A stretch of 64,000 bases of DNA from NCBI RefSeq assembly GCF_900096895.1, contig NZ_FMYO01000008.1:1-64000 (forward strand), given 5' to 3'. Origin of the DNA: Acinetobacter kookii (GTDB taxonomy: Bacteria; Pseudomonadota; Gammaproteobacteria; Pseudomonadales; Moraxellaceae). Positions 27,191 to 36,750 of the stretch are shown here, one piece after another. The notes under the pieces are model-generated. The model did not search any database. It was not told the origin of the DNA and was given only the letters and a program-made list of their open reading frames with translations. A program made the position numbers and the translations under genes. How positions within the stretch are numbered: position 1 is the first letter of the stretch; every line of letters begins with the position of its first letter.

Positions 27191-27354
27191 TAAAACCATC
27201 CTGCATCTACCGATTATTTTAAATTTAAAGTTCTGAATTTAAAATTATGAATTTAAATTTTCCTCCAGTAAAAACTCAAAAAATCAGCATGAACCGCTAT
27301 ACTGTGCGCACCCATAACATGGTTAATTAATTTGACCATCCAACTGCGTGTCTC

Positions 27355-28230
27355 ATGCCAAATTCTCAACTTATTGCCGTAGTGTTCATGGTTCTGTCCA
27401 TGATCTCCTATCAAATTAGTGCATCTTTCGCCAAACAGCTGTTCATGGTGCTCGATCCCCTGACCGTGACGATTTTGCGCTTGTGTTTTGCCGCGGTGAT
27501 TGTCTGCATCATGTTTCGTTCATGGCACATCTTAAAGCGGCTGTCTTTTTTAAAATGGCGTGACCTACTCTGCTATAGCGCAGCACTTGGGTTCATGAAT
27601 ATCCTGTTCTACATGTCCTTGGGCAAGCTGCCTCAAGGCATTGCGGTGGGTCTGGAATTCATCGGTCCTTTAGGACTGGCTTTGCTGTCGATTAAGCAGC
27701 GCAGTGATTATCTGTGGGTCGGACTGGCCATTTTAGGCATTGGCTTGATGGTGCCTTGGGGACAGGCTCAAAGTGAACAATTTTCGCTGATCGGTGCTGC
27801 ATGTGCCTTGGCGGCGGGGCTGTGCTGGGCTTTTTATATTTATTTTGGTCAAAAGGTGGTGCAGCAGAATATTGGTATGCATGCCTTAACCATTGCCATC
27901 AGTTTGTCTGCTCTCAGCCTGTTACCGATTGGCTTATACAACAATGCTGCTGCATTGGTGGAAACCCAGTACTGGGGCAAAGCCTTGGCAATCGCAATAC
28001 TAGCCACCGCCATTCCTTATGCCCTCGACCTGCAAGCGTTGAAGCATTTAAGCAAACTGAGCTATGGCACCTTATCCAGCCTTTCTCCTGCTCTGGCTGC
28101 ACTCACGGGACTGCTTTTGCTTGGAGAAAAAATAGGATGGCTACAGTGGATTGCCCTGCTGTGTGTCATGCTGGCATCGGTGGGCGTGACATTTAGAGCC
28201 AGTAAAACACCAAATCCTCAAAGCTCATAA
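27355..28230 (+). CDS. RhtA-like EamA-family exporter
   Basis: 291-aa inner-membrane protein with ten predicted helices in two EamA halves. It resembles E. coli RhtA (threonine/homoserine exporter) in the blocks MNILFYMSLGKLPQGIAVGLEFIGPLGLAL, AALAAGLCWAFYIYFGQ and PALAALTGLLLLGE. Probable amino acid or metabolite efflux; the substrate is inferred from similarity only. It is separated from serA by a terminator. Confidence 0.83.
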   Translation: MPNSQLIAVVFMVLSMISYQISASFAKQLFMVLDPLTVTILRLCFAAVIVCIMFRSWHILKRLSFLKWRDLLCYSAALGFMNILFYMSLGKLPQGIAVGLEFIGPLGLALLSIKQRSDYLWVGLAILGIGLMVPWGQAQSEQFSLIGAACALAAGLCWAFYIYFGQKVVQQNIGMHALTIAISLSALSLLPIGLYNNAAALVETQYWGKALAIAILATAIPYALDLQALKHLSKLSYGTLSSLSPALAALTGLLLLGEKIGWLQWIALLCVMLASVGVTFRASKTPNPQSS

Positions 28231-28284
28231 TCAGAAAACCTGGTAAAAAAGACGGCTCCACGCCATCTTTCTGTTTATATCGCT

Positions 28285-28743
28285 TTAAGTCAGACTGTCT
28301 TTATCTGCCTTTTTATACTTTTTATATTCAGCCAAGTATTTCTTGGCTAGGCTTATCTTTTGCTGGTCCTCCAGAATTTTACCCGCCTGCTGGAAAAAAC
28401 CATGCTCTTCCTCTTTTAAATGATGATGCACTTTTTCAGAAAGTTTCTTGGCTATCGCCAACCAACCATGATTGCTAAAATCCGTTTCGGTCAATTGCTC
28501 AAGTAATTCATCAATTTCATGGTGTTCCGCCAAGGCATGACGGGTAATACTCAGGCCAGAATCGGTCATCATTAAAGGAATATATAAATAACGATCCTCC
28601 GCAACTGCATGAGCAAACAGTTCATTTTTAAGCAGTTCAAACAGCTCACGACGTTCTTCACTATTCCCCGAAGTCTGGATTAATTTTTCAGAAAGTTCTC
28701 TCTGGATTTCATGGCTTGCACGTAAAGCTTCGAAAATATTCAT
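28285..28743 (-). CDS. Hemerythrin-like domain protein
   Basis: 152-aa all-helical hemerythrin-family protein (HHE cation-binding). Candidate diiron ligands are the histidine in ASHEIQ (about 11), the HAVAED segment (about 45), HALAEHHEID (about 69-77) and the HHHLKEEEHGFF cluster near 105-116, which fit the usual H...HxxxE...HxxxH...HxxxxD/E spacing. Cytosolic. Relatives bind oxygen or nitric oxide, or protect iron-sulfur proteins; the role here is unknown. Confidence 0.85.
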   Translation of the reverse strand: MNIFEALRASHEIQRELSEKLIQTSGNSEERRELFELLKNELFAHAVAEDRYLYIPLMMTDSGLSITRHALAEHHEIDELLEQLTETDFSNHGWLAIAKKLSEKVHHHLKEEEHGFFQQAGKILEDQQKISLAKKYLAEYKKYKKADKDSLT

Positions 28744-28900
28744 CTACACCACCCTTTTATTTGCTACAGCCGCTACACATTCAAAAGACTGCTTATCATT
28801 ATTTTGAAGACATTCTGCTCATAATCTTAAAAGCGAATGACGCACATGTGGGTGACGAGATGAAGCAATTTGTATAAAAAATTTTAATATCGGGAATGAT

Positions 28901-29668
28901 TTACGGAAAAAAGGTCTGATATCCCAAACGAACGATCAGGATGCTGACCAAAATTAAAAACAGAATACGGATAAAACCGCTGCCGTATTTCAAGGCAGCC
29001 CGCACACCGACTATTGAACCGACTACATTGGCGGCAGCCATCATCAGCCCCAAGCCAAACAGGACATGACCCGTAGGGGCAAAAAAGCTCAGTGCAGCAA
29101 GATTGGTGGTTAAATTGGCCACCTTGGACAATGCCGAAGCATGCAAAAAGTCCGCTTGAAGATAACGGATAAAAAAGAAGATAAAGAAACTGCCGGTGCC
29201 CGGACCAAAAATACCGTCATAAAAACCAATCGCGAGGCTGCCTACAGCAGCCAGCAGCAAGATTTTCGGTGTCAGTTCCTGCCGTACATGTACTTGCCCA
29301 AACTGCTTTTTCATAAAGGTATAGATGGCAATCACAATCAGCATCACCAGCACAAAAGGACGCAGCACTTCTTTGGGAATCATGCTGACACAGGCCGCCC
29401 CGGCAAAGGAGCTGACAAAAGCACAGCTGGCTATAACCGCCAGCAGCTTCCAGCGCAGCTTGACCTGACGCACAAATGAATAGGCCGCCGATGCAGTACC
29501 GCAAATCGAGGACAGTTTGTTGGTGCCAAACACCGTCGCTGGCGACAGTTGCGGCATGGCATTCATAATGGCCGGAATTTGAATCAACCCGCCACCTCCT
29601 ACTGCTGCATCAATCGCACCGGCAAAAAATGCAAAAAACAGAAGGCCTAAGACAATTTCAATTTCCAT
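28901..29668 (-). CDS. TSUP-family (TauE/SafE) permease
   Basis: 255-aa polytopic membrane protein of the TauE/SafE sulfite-exporter family: GAIDAAVGGGGLIQIPAIM in the first half and the repeated equivalent SLAIGFYDGIFGPGTGSFFIFFF in the second half. These permeases move sulfite, sulfonates or other organic anions; the substrate here is unknown. It starts 16 bp after truB on the same strand, so the two are probably cotranscribed. Confidence 0.86.
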   Translation of the reverse strand: MEIEIVLGLLFFAFFAGAIDAAVGGGGLIQIPAIMNAMPQLSPATVFGTNKLSSICGTASAAYSFVRQVKLRWKLLAVIASCAFVSSFAGAACVSMIPKEVLRPFVLVMLIVIAIYTFMKKQFGQVHVRQELTPKILLLAAVGSLAIGFYDGIFGPGTGSFFIFFFIRYLQADFLHASALSKVANLTTNLAALSFFAPTGHVLFGLGLMMAAANVVGSIVGVRAALKYGSGFIRILFLILVSILIVRLGYQTFFP

Positions 29669-29684
29669 ACATTTATTTCAACAA

Positions 29685-30593
29685 TTATTCGAGATTTAAC
29701 ACGCGTTTCGGAACCAGGCGCTTACGGTCGGTAATTTCAGCCAGACCTAAACATTTTTCGCCATCAAACACTAGCACCTGCGCTTCAGCGGCATGTTCAA
29801 TATTGCTTTCCATGCCACGGCTAAAATATTCTGCACGTCCTTCAGGCGCCTGAACTTTAGGAAAATGATCGACCGGTGCATAGGCAGGCAACAACAAAGC
29901 CTCTCGCTGCTGTTCAGTCAGACTCTCCAGATACTCGATCGTATATTCAGGAATCAGGTCAAAATGACCGGTTTTAATCCGGTGCAGATAAGTCAGATGA
30001 CCATATGTACCCAAGGCTTGGGCAATATCTTCGCCCAATACACGAATGTAGGTGCCTTTAGAACAGGTCACATCAAGGGTAATACTATTTTCAGTAAAAG
30101 AAAGTAATTCGATGGCATAAATATGAATCGGACGGGCTTCCCGTTCAATTTCTATCCCTTTACGCGCCAATTCATACAGCGGACGGCCTTCTTTTTTCAG
30201 CGCCGAATACATGGGTGGCACTTGCTGAATATCGCCAACAAATTTTTCCAGAACCTGCTTTATTTTGTCTTCCGTCAATGCAGGCACAGCCTGTTCCAGC
30301 AGCACCTCACCTTCGACATCACCGGTGGTGGTGCTGTGCCCCAAATGAATCGTGGTCTGGTAACGCTTGGTCGAATCGAGTAAATAATGGGAAAATTTGG
30401 TGGCCTCACCCAAACAGATGGGCAGTAAGCCTGAAGCCAGTGGATCCAGCGCGCCGGTATGTCCGGCCTTTTCTGCCCGATAGAGCCAGCGCACTTTTTG
30501 CAAGGCCGCATTTGAACTGATACCTAGAGGCTTATTCAGTAAAAATACGCCGCTGATATGACGGCGCTGAATTTTAGGTGAAGTCTTTTTCAT
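29685..30593 (-). CDS. truB: tRNA pseudouridine-55 synthase TruB
   Basis: 302-aa enzyme making pseudouridine 55 in the T-loop of tRNAs. Start ATG at 30593 ([22 protein letters not shown]); the extension to 30605 uses a TTG. The catalytic aspartate lies in [12 protein letters not shown] (D50). [31 protein letters not shown] and the PUA-like C-terminal domain follow. In many gammaproteobacteria truB is in the rbfA-rpsO operon, but not here. Confidence 0.96.
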   Translation of the reverse strand: MKKTSPKIQRRHISGVFLLNKPLGISSNAALQKVRWLYRAEKAGHTGALDPLASGLLPICLGEATKFSHYLLDSTKRYQTTIHLGHSTTTGDVEGEVLLEQAVPALTEDKIKQVLEKFVGDIQQVPPMYSALKKEGRPLYELARKGIEIEREARPIHIYAIELLSFTENSITLDVTCSKGTYIRVLGEDIAQALGTYGHLTYLHRIKTGHFDLIPEYTIEYLESLTEQQREALLLPAYAPVDHFPKVQAPEGRAEYFSRGMESNIEHAAEAQVLVFDGEKCLGLAEITDRKRLVPKRVLNLE

Positions 30594-30740
30594 AGTGAAA
30601 ATCAATCAAGTTCAAACGGCTGCTATGTTAGCAACCGCTTGTCATTTTTTACAACTTTTCTACGTTTTATTCAGTTTTTTATGGCAAATTGAGTTCAATT
30701 TTAGAACCTTAATAAACAGAAAAAGAAGGTTGCATAGGAA

Positions 30741-31772
30741 ATGCATAAACATCATAAATTATGGATTATTTTGGTGGTAATTTTGGTATGTCTAGGCGTG
30801 CTGTTATTTTGGCTCGCCCCGTCCCAGTCCACCGCAGAACAAACTGATGCCATTCAAAACCTTAATGCACCACCTCCTACCTTAACCTCATCAATGCCTG
30901 CCCCCACAGACCAAAGTCGGGCTTTCGTCAGTCCTAGCCAGCAAGACACCGAAGTGAACTGTCAGTTACGTCTGGACAATGCCAATCGCTTGATTGTGAA
31001 TGAACAGACCCGCAACTGTTTTGAATATTTCATTACTCAATATGGCGAAAAAGATCTCAAGCAAATCAAACATGATTTCAAAGCCTATATCCAGCAAAAC
31101 TATAAAGAACCCGCTTTAGGGCAAATTATTGATTTGTGGAACCGCTATATCAATTACCGGGAAAAACTGGGCGAGTTGCAGCCCCCCAATATCGACAAGG
31201 AAGATCCTAAATATTACCAAAGCATTTTTGCCCATATGAAAAATCTGCGTAAACAGCTTTTCTCTGACTACGAAATTGAAGGCTTATTTGGTACTGAAGA
31301 TACCTATCATGAATACACGCTCAATCGCATGACCGTTCTGGCAGACAAGAGCTTAACCGAAGCACAAAAAGCACAAAAATTAAAAGATCTTTTCAACCAG
31401 TTACCTGAAGACTGGAAAGAAAATCTCGAACAGCTCAATAAACTGGAAGACCTGCGTAAACTCACCGCGGATATTAAAGCGCGTGGCGGTTCAGCTGAAG
31501 ATATTCATCAGATGCGTATGAATCTGGTCGGTCCTGAGGCGACGCAACGTTTAGAAACCCTAGATAAGCAACGCAATGACTGGAAAGACAAGATCAATCA
31601 GTATCTGGCTGAACGGGACAGCATCATGAAAAGCGGCATGAGTGACGAGGCCAAGCAGCAAGCCGTACAAAAATTACGGACTCAGCACTTTAATAAACCC
31701 CAAGAACAACTACGAGTAGGGACTTTTGAAACCATCCATGATCAGGGAGGAAAATTACCATATACCGAATAA
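30741..31772 (+). CDS. lipB: Lipase-specific foldase (lipase chaperone) LipB
   Basis: 343-aa steric chaperone that folds secreted lipase in the periplasm before type II secretion. One N-terminal membrane anchor (about 8-25), a Pro/Ser/Thr-rich linker (30-65), and a helical extended domain with the family motif RNCFEYFITQYGE (about 92-104), close to the consensus RxxFDY-LS--GE. The long helical repeats and length fit the family. The gene precedes the lipases, the order known from Acinetobacter and opposite to Pseudomonas. Confidence 0.92.
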   Translation: MHKHHKLWIILVVILVCLGVLLFWLAPSQSTAEQTDAIQNLNAPPPTLTSSMPAPTDQSRAFVSPSQQDTEVNCQLRLDNANRLIVNEQTRNCFEYFITQYGEKDLKQIKHDFKAYIQQNYKEPALGQIIDLWNRYINYREKLGELQPPNIDKEDPKYYQSIFAHMKNLRKQLFSDYEIEGLFGTEDTYHEYTLNRMTVLADKSLTEAQKAQKLKDLFNQLPEDWKENLEQLNKLEDLRKLTADIKARGGSAEDIHQMRMNLVGPEATQRLETLDKQRNDWKDKINQYLAERDSIMKSGMSDEAKQQAVQKLRTQHFNKPQEQLRVGTFETIHDQGGKLPYTE

Positions 31773-31800
31773 TCTTAATGTCGTCTGATAAGGAGATGAG

Positions 31801-31830
31801 ATGGATCAACTTATGGATGTACTGATATGA
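31801..31830 (+). other. Possible nine-codon leader frame before lipA
   Basis: An ATG at 31801 lies 5 nt after a perfect AAGGAG (31790-31795) and opens a 9-codon frame (MDQLMDVLI) ending at 31830. The real lipase start follows 31 bases later with its own AAGG site. It could be a translated leader or a relic of an earlier start. Confidence 0.25.
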
Positions 31831-31861
31831 ATAAAAACAAAAGTATTAAAAGGAAAAGTTG

Positions 31862-32845
31862 ATGAAAACTTTAAAAAGTAAAAAAGCGCTAACGCTTGCT
31901 GTAATGATGACCCTCACTTGCGGTCTTACAGCTGAAACACAGGCAGCAAAAGGAATTTTGCAGATTCAAGAAACGGTCAAATCCGACTATGCCAAGACCC
32001 GGTATCCCATTGTCATGACCCATGGCTGGTTGGGCTGGTCACGCATCGGCGATGACAGTTTCAATATTGATTACTGGTATCAGATTTTGCCTGATATGGC
32101 GCGTAATGGTTCGACTGTTTTTGCCGCACAGCTCTCCCCGGCCAATACCACCGAGTTCCGTGGTGAACAGCTGATTGCTCAAGTCGAAGAAGTGCTCGCA
32201 ATTACGGGAAAGGATAAAGTGAACCTGATTGGTCACAGTCATGGCGGCCCAACCGTACAGTATGTCGCAGCCGTAGAACCGCAATATGTGGCATCAGTCA
32301 CGGGCGTGGGCGGAACCTATCGCGGTTCTAAAGTCGCCGATGATATTCAGAGCAATAGCATTAGCCGCACTGCCTTCAATATTCTGGGACAATACATCAT
32401 TGGACCACTGATGACCTGGGCTCAAGCCAATCCGGACATTCCCGTGAACTTTGATGCTTCAATGAAGTCTCTGACTGAAGTGGAATCGGCAAACTTTAAT
32501 AAACGCTTCCCCACTGCTGCTTTAGCTTCTGACTGTAACCAGAGCGGTGCCAAAGTAGATAAAGGCATTTATTACTATTCTTGGGGTGGAACTGCACAAA
32601 CCACCAACCTGCTGGACATTGATAGCATCTTGATGCAGCTTGGTCCGCTGTCTTATGGCAACAAAGACAATGATGGTATGGTGGCCCGTTGCAGTTCTCA
32701 TATCGGTCTAGTCATTCGTGACAACTACAACCTGAACCATACCGATCTAGCCAATATGATGTTTGGTTTAAAAGGAATGTTCGCCCCTGATCCAGTTACC
32801 CTGTTCAGACAACATGCCAACCGTTTAAAGTTACAAGGTTTATAA
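31862..32845 (+). CDS. lipA: Secreted triacylglycerol lipase, first copy
   Basis: 327-aa lipase (family I.1/I.2 type) with a signal peptide (cleavage near TQAA, residue 28-30). Oxyanion segment MTHGWLGWSRIG (about 52-63); nucleophile elbow GHSHGGP with the catalytic serine near 127; acid in DNDGMV; histidine in NHTDLANM. Two cysteines (DCNQ and ARCSS) can form the stabilising disulfide, and the aspartates near the end fit the calcium site. Needs LipB to fold. Start ATG at 31862 with AAGG upstream; a TTG precedes it in frame. Confidence 0.93.
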   Translation: MKTLKSKKALTLAVMMTLTCGLTAETQAAKGILQIQETVKSDYAKTRYPIVMTHGWLGWSRIGDDSFNIDYWYQILPDMARNGSTVFAAQLSPANTTEFRGEQLIAQVEEVLAITGKDKVNLIGHSHGGPTVQYVAAVEPQYVASVTGVGGTYRGSKVADDIQSNSISRTAFNILGQYIIGPLMTWAQANPDIPVNFDASMKSLTEVESANFNKRFPTAALASDCNQSGAKVDKGIYYYSWGGTAQTTNLLDIDSILMQLGPLSYGNKDNDGMVARCSSHIGLVIRDNYNLNHTDLANMMFGLKGMFAPDPVTLFRQHANRLKLQGL

Positions 32846-32851
32846 TAACCA

Positions 32852-32880
32852 GCACATCCGGGATATTTTCCCTGATGTGC
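32852..32880 (+). terminator. Stem-loop after the first lipase gene
   Basis: A hairpin of 11 base pairs with one mismatch lies 7 bases after the stop codon. It is followed by only three T, so it may attenuate or protect the 3' end rather than terminate fully. Confidence 0.55.
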
Positions 32881-33030
32881 GTCTGGTTTAAAAATATTTT
32901 GTTACATCTATATATTTCACTGATCGATAACTTATCGTTATTTCATCCTGCCTTATTCAATAATTAATATGACAATCTAAATTGTCTAAAAATAAAAGCA
33001 TCAAGAAAATATAAAAAATGAGGATTTTTT

Positions 33031-33996
33031 ATGAAATATGGATTATTGCTCGCCGGTCTAATCACCAGCACACTATTGGGTACGGCTCAGGCATCCAACA
33101 CCTCACAGGTGACAGCGAAAGCGGTCTCAACCTATGCAAAAACCAAATACCCGATTGTCTTTAGTCATGGTATGGCAGGTTTCATTACCGTAGGTACAGA
33201 CCAGTTTGGTCTTGATTACTGGTATCAGATTTTGCCCGACTTGGCACGAAACGGTGCCAATGTCTGGGCCACCCGCGTATCGCCATTTAATTCATCTGAA
33301 ATTCGTGGCGAGCAACTGGTACAGCAAGTCGAAGAGATTCTGGCATTAACCGGGGCAGAAAAAGTCAATCTGATTGGTCACTCGCATGGTGGCCCAACCA
33401 TTCGCTATGTGGGAGGAGCATTGCCAGACAAGGTTGCCTCCATGACAGGTGTAGGTGCGCCACATAAAGGCTCGCCTGTGGCAGACCTGATTTTATCTGC
33501 TGAAGGCACAGCGATCGAAGGCCCCTTGGTAGGTGTCATCAATTTTGTTTCCAAAGCCATTACCTGGGCACAAGGGCTTGACCCGCAAAGCTTCCCGCAT
33601 GATTCACTTGCAGGCGGAACAAGCTTAACCCTTGCAGGCTCTGCACAGTTTAATGCCAAGTTCCCTATCGGCATGCCAAGCACAGCTTGTGGCGAAGGCA
33701 AGCTATTCGACCAGGGCATTTATAACTATTCCTTTACCGGTGTCGGGACAGTGACCAATTTGCTGGACCCTGATGGTGCTTTAAAAGTCACCAGTTTGCT
33801 GATTGATGGCGGCAAAGAAAATGATGGCCTGGTGTCGCGTTGCAGTGCCAAGTTTGGTAAAACCATCCGCGATAACTATAACTGGAACCATTTAGATGAA
33901 GTCAATCAGGTCCTTGGTTTGAAATCTTTATTTGCACCCGATCCGGTAGATGTCTACCGCCAGCATGCCAACCGTTTGAAACAGCAAGGCTTGTAA
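33031..33996 (+). CDS. Secreted triacylglycerol lipase, second copy
   Basis: 321-aa tandem paralogue of the preceding lipase, with the same plan: signal peptide (cleavage near AQAS, about 20-22), FSHGMAGFITVG oxyanion segment, GHSHGGP serine elbow, ENDGLV acid, NWNHLDEV histidine, cysteines in TACGEG and SRCSAK, and the same C-terminal DPVDVYRQHANRLK ending. The lid region (PVADLILSAEG) differs from copy one, suggesting different substrates. Strong GAGGA site. No second chaperone gene, so LipB probably serves both. Confidence 0.93.
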   Translation: MKYGLLLAGLITSTLLGTAQASNTSQVTAKAVSTYAKTKYPIVFSHGMAGFITVGTDQFGLDYWYQILPDLARNGANVWATRVSPFNSSEIRGEQLVQQVEEILALTGAEKVNLIGHSHGGPTIRYVGGALPDKVASMTGVGAPHKGSPVADLILSAEGTAIEGPLVGVINFVSKAITWAQGLDPQSFPHDSLAGGTSLTLAGSAQFNAKFPIGMPSTACGEGKLFDQGIYNYSFTGVGTVTNLLDPDGALKVTSLLIDGGKENDGLVSRCSAKFGKTIRDNYNWNHLDEVNQVLGLKSLFAPDPVDVYRQHANRLKQQGL

Positions 33997-34015
33997 CCAC
34001 TGAAATGTCAGACAT

Positions 34016-34046
34016 AAAAAAATGCGCCAACAGGCGCATTTTTTTT
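34016..34046. terminator. Bidirectional terminator lipase/rplS
   Basis: 8-bp GC-rich core arms with A/T tails (34016-34028 and 34033-34045), between the convergent lipase and rplS genes. Confidence 0.9.
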
Positions 34047-34065
34047 ACTCGTATAAAACTTAAAA

Positions 34066-34440
34066 TTAAGCTTTAGTTTTACGAGCTGGCAATTTTTCAC
34101 GAATACGTGCAGCTTTACCAGACAATTCGCGTAGGTAGTAAAGTTTAGCACGACGAACGTCACCACGACGTTTCACTTCGATACCAGCAACGATTGGTGA
34201 GTGAGTTTGGAATACACGCTCAACACCAACACCGCTAGAAATTTTACGTACTGTGAATGCAGAGTTCAAGCCACGGTTTTTCTTAGCAATAACAACGCCT
34301 TCAAACGCTTGTAGACGTTCACGGTCGCCTTCTTTTACTTTTACTTGGACAACTACTGTGTCACCTGGTGCAAAAGCTGGGATGTCTTGTTTAAGCTGAG
34401 CATTTTCAACAGCTTGTACTAAAGGATGCTTACCGCTCAT
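34066..34440 (-). CDS. rplS: Ribosomal protein L19
   Basis: 124-aa large-subunit protein at the 30S-50S interface. Clear family sequence: [43 protein letters not shown] and [24 protein letters not shown]. Last gene of the rpsP-rimM-trmD-rplS operon, 135 bp after trmD; the gap could carry an internal promoter. Confidence 0.98.
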   Translation of the reverse strand: MSGKHPLVQAVENAQLKQDIPAFAPGDTVVVQVKVKEGDRERLQAFEGVVIAKKNRGLNSAFTVRKISSGVGVERVFQTHSPIVAGIEVKRRGDVRRAKLYYLRELSGKAARIREKLPARKTKA

Positions 34441-34575
34441 GGGGTATCTCCAATAATGTGTGGCTCAGAAGGGTCTGAATTCCACTGGATATAGAGGCTA
34501 AAGCGCATATACCCGATTATATTTCTTTTTATGCTTGACCGCTTCAATGCATAAAAAGCCTATTAACGAATACGA

Positions 34576-35316
34576 TTAAGTATTCAAATCTCGTAGCCAT
34601 TTTTTTTGCTGGCTGGTCAGCTCAACTTTTTCCACAAGCTCTGGCCTGCGTTCCAAGGTGCGTTGATAGCGCTGCAAAAACCGCCATTTTTCAATATTGG
34701 CATGATGCCCGGATTTAAGTACTTCAGGCACCTCCAAACCTTCAAAATGGTCTGGCTTGGTATATTGTGGGCAATCTAAAAGACCATCCACAAATGAGTC
34801 TTGCACGTGAGATTGTTCATCTGACATGGCACCCGGAAGTCTCCGGATAATACTGTCCAATAAAACCATCGCAGGCAGTTCACCACCCGACAAGACGTAA
34901 TCTCCAATTGACCATTCCTGATCAACATAATGCTGGATCAAACGTTCATCGACCCCTTCATAACGTCCACACAGTACAATCAATCCGTCATATTGAACAA
35001 AATCTTGTACCGCAGCTTCGTTTAAGGTTTTACCTTGCGGTGACATATACACCACAGGCACGCTCACCGCTCCTGCTTCTTGCGCAAGCTCTTTGGCATG
35101 GTTGATTGCTTTTGACAGAGGTTCTGCCATCATCACCATACCGGGACCACCACCAAATGGACGTTCATCCACTCTTTTGTAGTTACCCTCAGCATAATCA
35201 CGTGGATTAATACAAGTGACTTGTACTATTTCACGTTTTGCCGCACGCCCGCTAATACCATAGGCTGTAATCGCTTCAAACATTTCAGGAAAAAGTGTAA
35301 TGACTGCAAAAAACAT
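34576..35316 (-). CDS. trmD: tRNA (guanine-37-N1)-methyltransferase TrmD
   Basis: 246-aa SPOUT methyltransferase making m1G37 in tRNAs, which prevents +1 frameshifts. Family motifs: [14 protein letters not shown] (about 53-66), the trefoil-knot SAM site [13 protein letters not shown] (about 112-124) and [15 protein letters not shown], then [16 protein letters not shown] with the catalytic aspartate. It follows rimM by 28 bp. Confidence 0.98.
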   Translation of the reverse strand: MFFAVITLFPEMFEAITAYGISGRAAKREIVQVTCINPRDYAEGNYKRVDERPFGGGPGMVMMAEPLSKAINHAKELAQEAGAVSVPVVYMSPQGKTLNEAAVQDFVQYDGLIVLCGRYEGVDERLIQHYVDQEWSIGDYVLSGGELPAMVLLDSIIRRLPGAMSDEQSHVQDSFVDGLLDCPQYTKPDHFEGLEVPEVLKSGHHANIEKWRFLQRYQRTLERRPELVEKVELTSQQKKWLRDLNT

Positions 35317-35344
35317 CGCAGACTCCCGTATTTCCGAAAAATTG

Positions 35345-35893
35345 TTAGTAGTCTACGCCCCAATTAACGTAGATACGACCAGCTTCAATATCAACGCGCT
35401 GTACCACATCTTTATGCCATGGAATCATACGCTCTTCAGCATCAACGCTGTCTGGTGTTGCGTGAACCACCATCACATCATTGGCACCGGTCTCAAACAG
35501 TTCATGGATTTTACCGAGATTGACTTCCTGGTCTTCTTCATTCAGACCCAACACGGTTAAGCCTTTTAAATCTGACCAGTAATACTCGTCCACACCTGCT
35601 TTCGGAAGCTGCGCTTTTGAAATCCAGACATTTGCGCCAACCAGTTCATCCGCTGCAGTACGATCACTCACACCTTTTAGCGAAACAACCAGGCCTTTGC
35701 CATGCGGTTTCCAACGTTTTACATCTACTGTTTGCCAACCTGCTTTGGTCTCAATGTACCAAGGCAGATAGTCAAAGATGTTGCTCATAGGTTCTGTATT
35801 GGAATAGACCCAGAGCCACCCATTTAATCCATAAGCTGAACGTAACTGTCCAATCTGAATACGATCTTCGGGAACATTCTGTGTTGGTGTCAT
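35345..35893 (-). CDS. rimM: 16S rRNA processing protein RimM
   Basis: 182-aa 30S-subunit assembly factor that binds ribosomal protein S19. N-terminal RimM domain ([20 protein letters not shown]) and C-terminal PRC-barrel ([36 protein letters not shown]). The ATG at 35893 is preferred to the in-frame TTG six bases upstream. Second gene of the operon. Confidence 0.97.
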   Translation of the reverse strand: MTPTQNVPEDRIQIGQLRSAYGLNGWLWVYSNTEPMSNIFDYLPWYIETKAGWQTVDVKRWKPHGKGLVVSLKGVSDRTAADELVGANVWISKAQLPKAGVDEYYWSDLKGLTVLGLNEEDQEVNLGKIHELFETGANDVMVVHATPDSVDAEERMIPWHKDVVQRVDIEAGRIYVNWGVDY

Positions 35894-35923
35894 GGGCAAA
35901 CTACTACCTAATTTATATAAAAA

Positions 35924-36181
35924 TTATGCAGCAGCTGCAGCTTTCTTAGCTTGAGCAGCTAAAGAAGCAACACGTTCAGAAGGTTGAGCACCTTGTGCTA
36001 CCCAGTGAGCAAAACGGTCAGCATCTAAACGAAGTTTTTCTGCTTTACCTTGAGCTGTAGGGTTGAAAAAACCGATACGTTCGATGAAACGACCGTCACG
36101 CGCATTGCGGCTATCAGTTACAATAATTTGATAGAACGGACGTTTTTTAGCACCACCGCGTGCAAGACGAATAACTACCAT
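35924..36181 (-). CDS. rpsP: Ribosomal protein S16
   Basis: 85-aa small-subunit assembly protein, first gene of the operon. Typical [25 protein letters not shown] start, then [14 protein letters not shown], and an Ala/Lys-rich tail. The operon promoter should lie in 36182-36324. Confidence 0.98.
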   Translation of the reverse strand: MVVIRLARGGAKKRPFYQIIVTDSRNARDGRFIERIGFFNPTAQGKAEKLRLDADRFAHWVAQGAQPSERVASLAAQAKKAAAAA

Positions 36182-36324
36182 GATACAACCTTATAGTTTT
36201 TACGGATTATCCCTGTACCGACCATCGATACATTTCAAACCCCTTTCATAGAGGGCGATATTTTACGTTATATTTGCGCTGAAAGAAAGATCAAATTTCA
36301 GGTTATCCACAGTTTGAATTTATC

Positions 36325-36750
36325 TTAGCGACCGTCCCAGTTTGAGGTGGCTGAAGGTGTACATGCTGTCGTAGTTTTAGTCCAACACTTCCACCCATGA
36401 CTATTAAGAATTACACTTCCATTACCTACCTGAACAGTGCCGGATATAGGCTCTGCAGTTAATGTATAGGTTTGACCACTCGGAACAAGCGTAACTCTAT
36501 AAACAGGATTAGATATTGGATAATCTTTGCTGGTTGTGCCGTTATCTAGGGTTGCACTCGTGTAATTATGATTGATCACATAATAACTTTGTAAGCGCTG
36601 TGCAATATTCATCATTTCACTTTGTACATCAGCACGGTTAGTACGAATTTTATATTGAGTATAAGAAGGGTAAGTAATCGCTGCCAAAACAGCAATTATT
36701 GCCACAACAATCATTAACTCGATTAGGGTAAATCCTTTATTTTTATTCAT
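36325..36750 (-). CDS. pilE: Type IV pilin-like minor pilin (PilE/ComF-like)
   Basis: 141-aa prepilin: leader MNKNKG, then FTLIELMIVVAIIAVLAAI with the glutamate at mature position 5, followed by a globular domain with cysteines in WKCWTK and TACTPS that can make the C-terminal D-loop disulfide. Start ATG at 36750 with GAGGG upstream; its A is shared with the TAA of the preceding pilin (TAATG), so the two are translationally coupled. Last gene of the minor-pilin operon. Equivalent genes in A. baylyi are needed for natural transformation. Confidence 0.88.
   Translation of the reverse strand: MNKNKGFTLIELMIVVAIIAVLAAITYPSYTQYKIRTNRADVQSEMMNIAQRLQSYYVINHNYTSATLDNGTTSKDYPISNPVYRVTLVPSGQTYTLTAEPISGTVQVGNGSVILNSHGWKCWTKTTTACTPSATSNWDGR

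Larger units (their letters stand above)
26944..27354. other. Intergenic region serA to RhtA-like gene
   Basis: 411 bases. It contains the serA terminator, a short tandem repeat (27168-27190) and AT-rich direct repeats of GAATTTAAA just before the exporter promoter. No gene with a ribosome site is seen. Confidence 0.5.

Noticed and set aside
36303..36311. Perfect DnaA box (TTATCCACA) between the rpsP operon and the pilin operon
   Set aside because: Only one copy, with no cluster, AT-rich unwinding element or origin genes nearby. A 9-mer is expected by chance in a genome, so I do not call an origin or a DnaA-titration site.
36721..36750. Identical first 20 coding bases in fimU and the last pilin gene as a possible recombination repeat
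   Set aside because: The identity stops after the leader codons and the rest differs at synonymous sites; conservation of the prepilin leader explains it.
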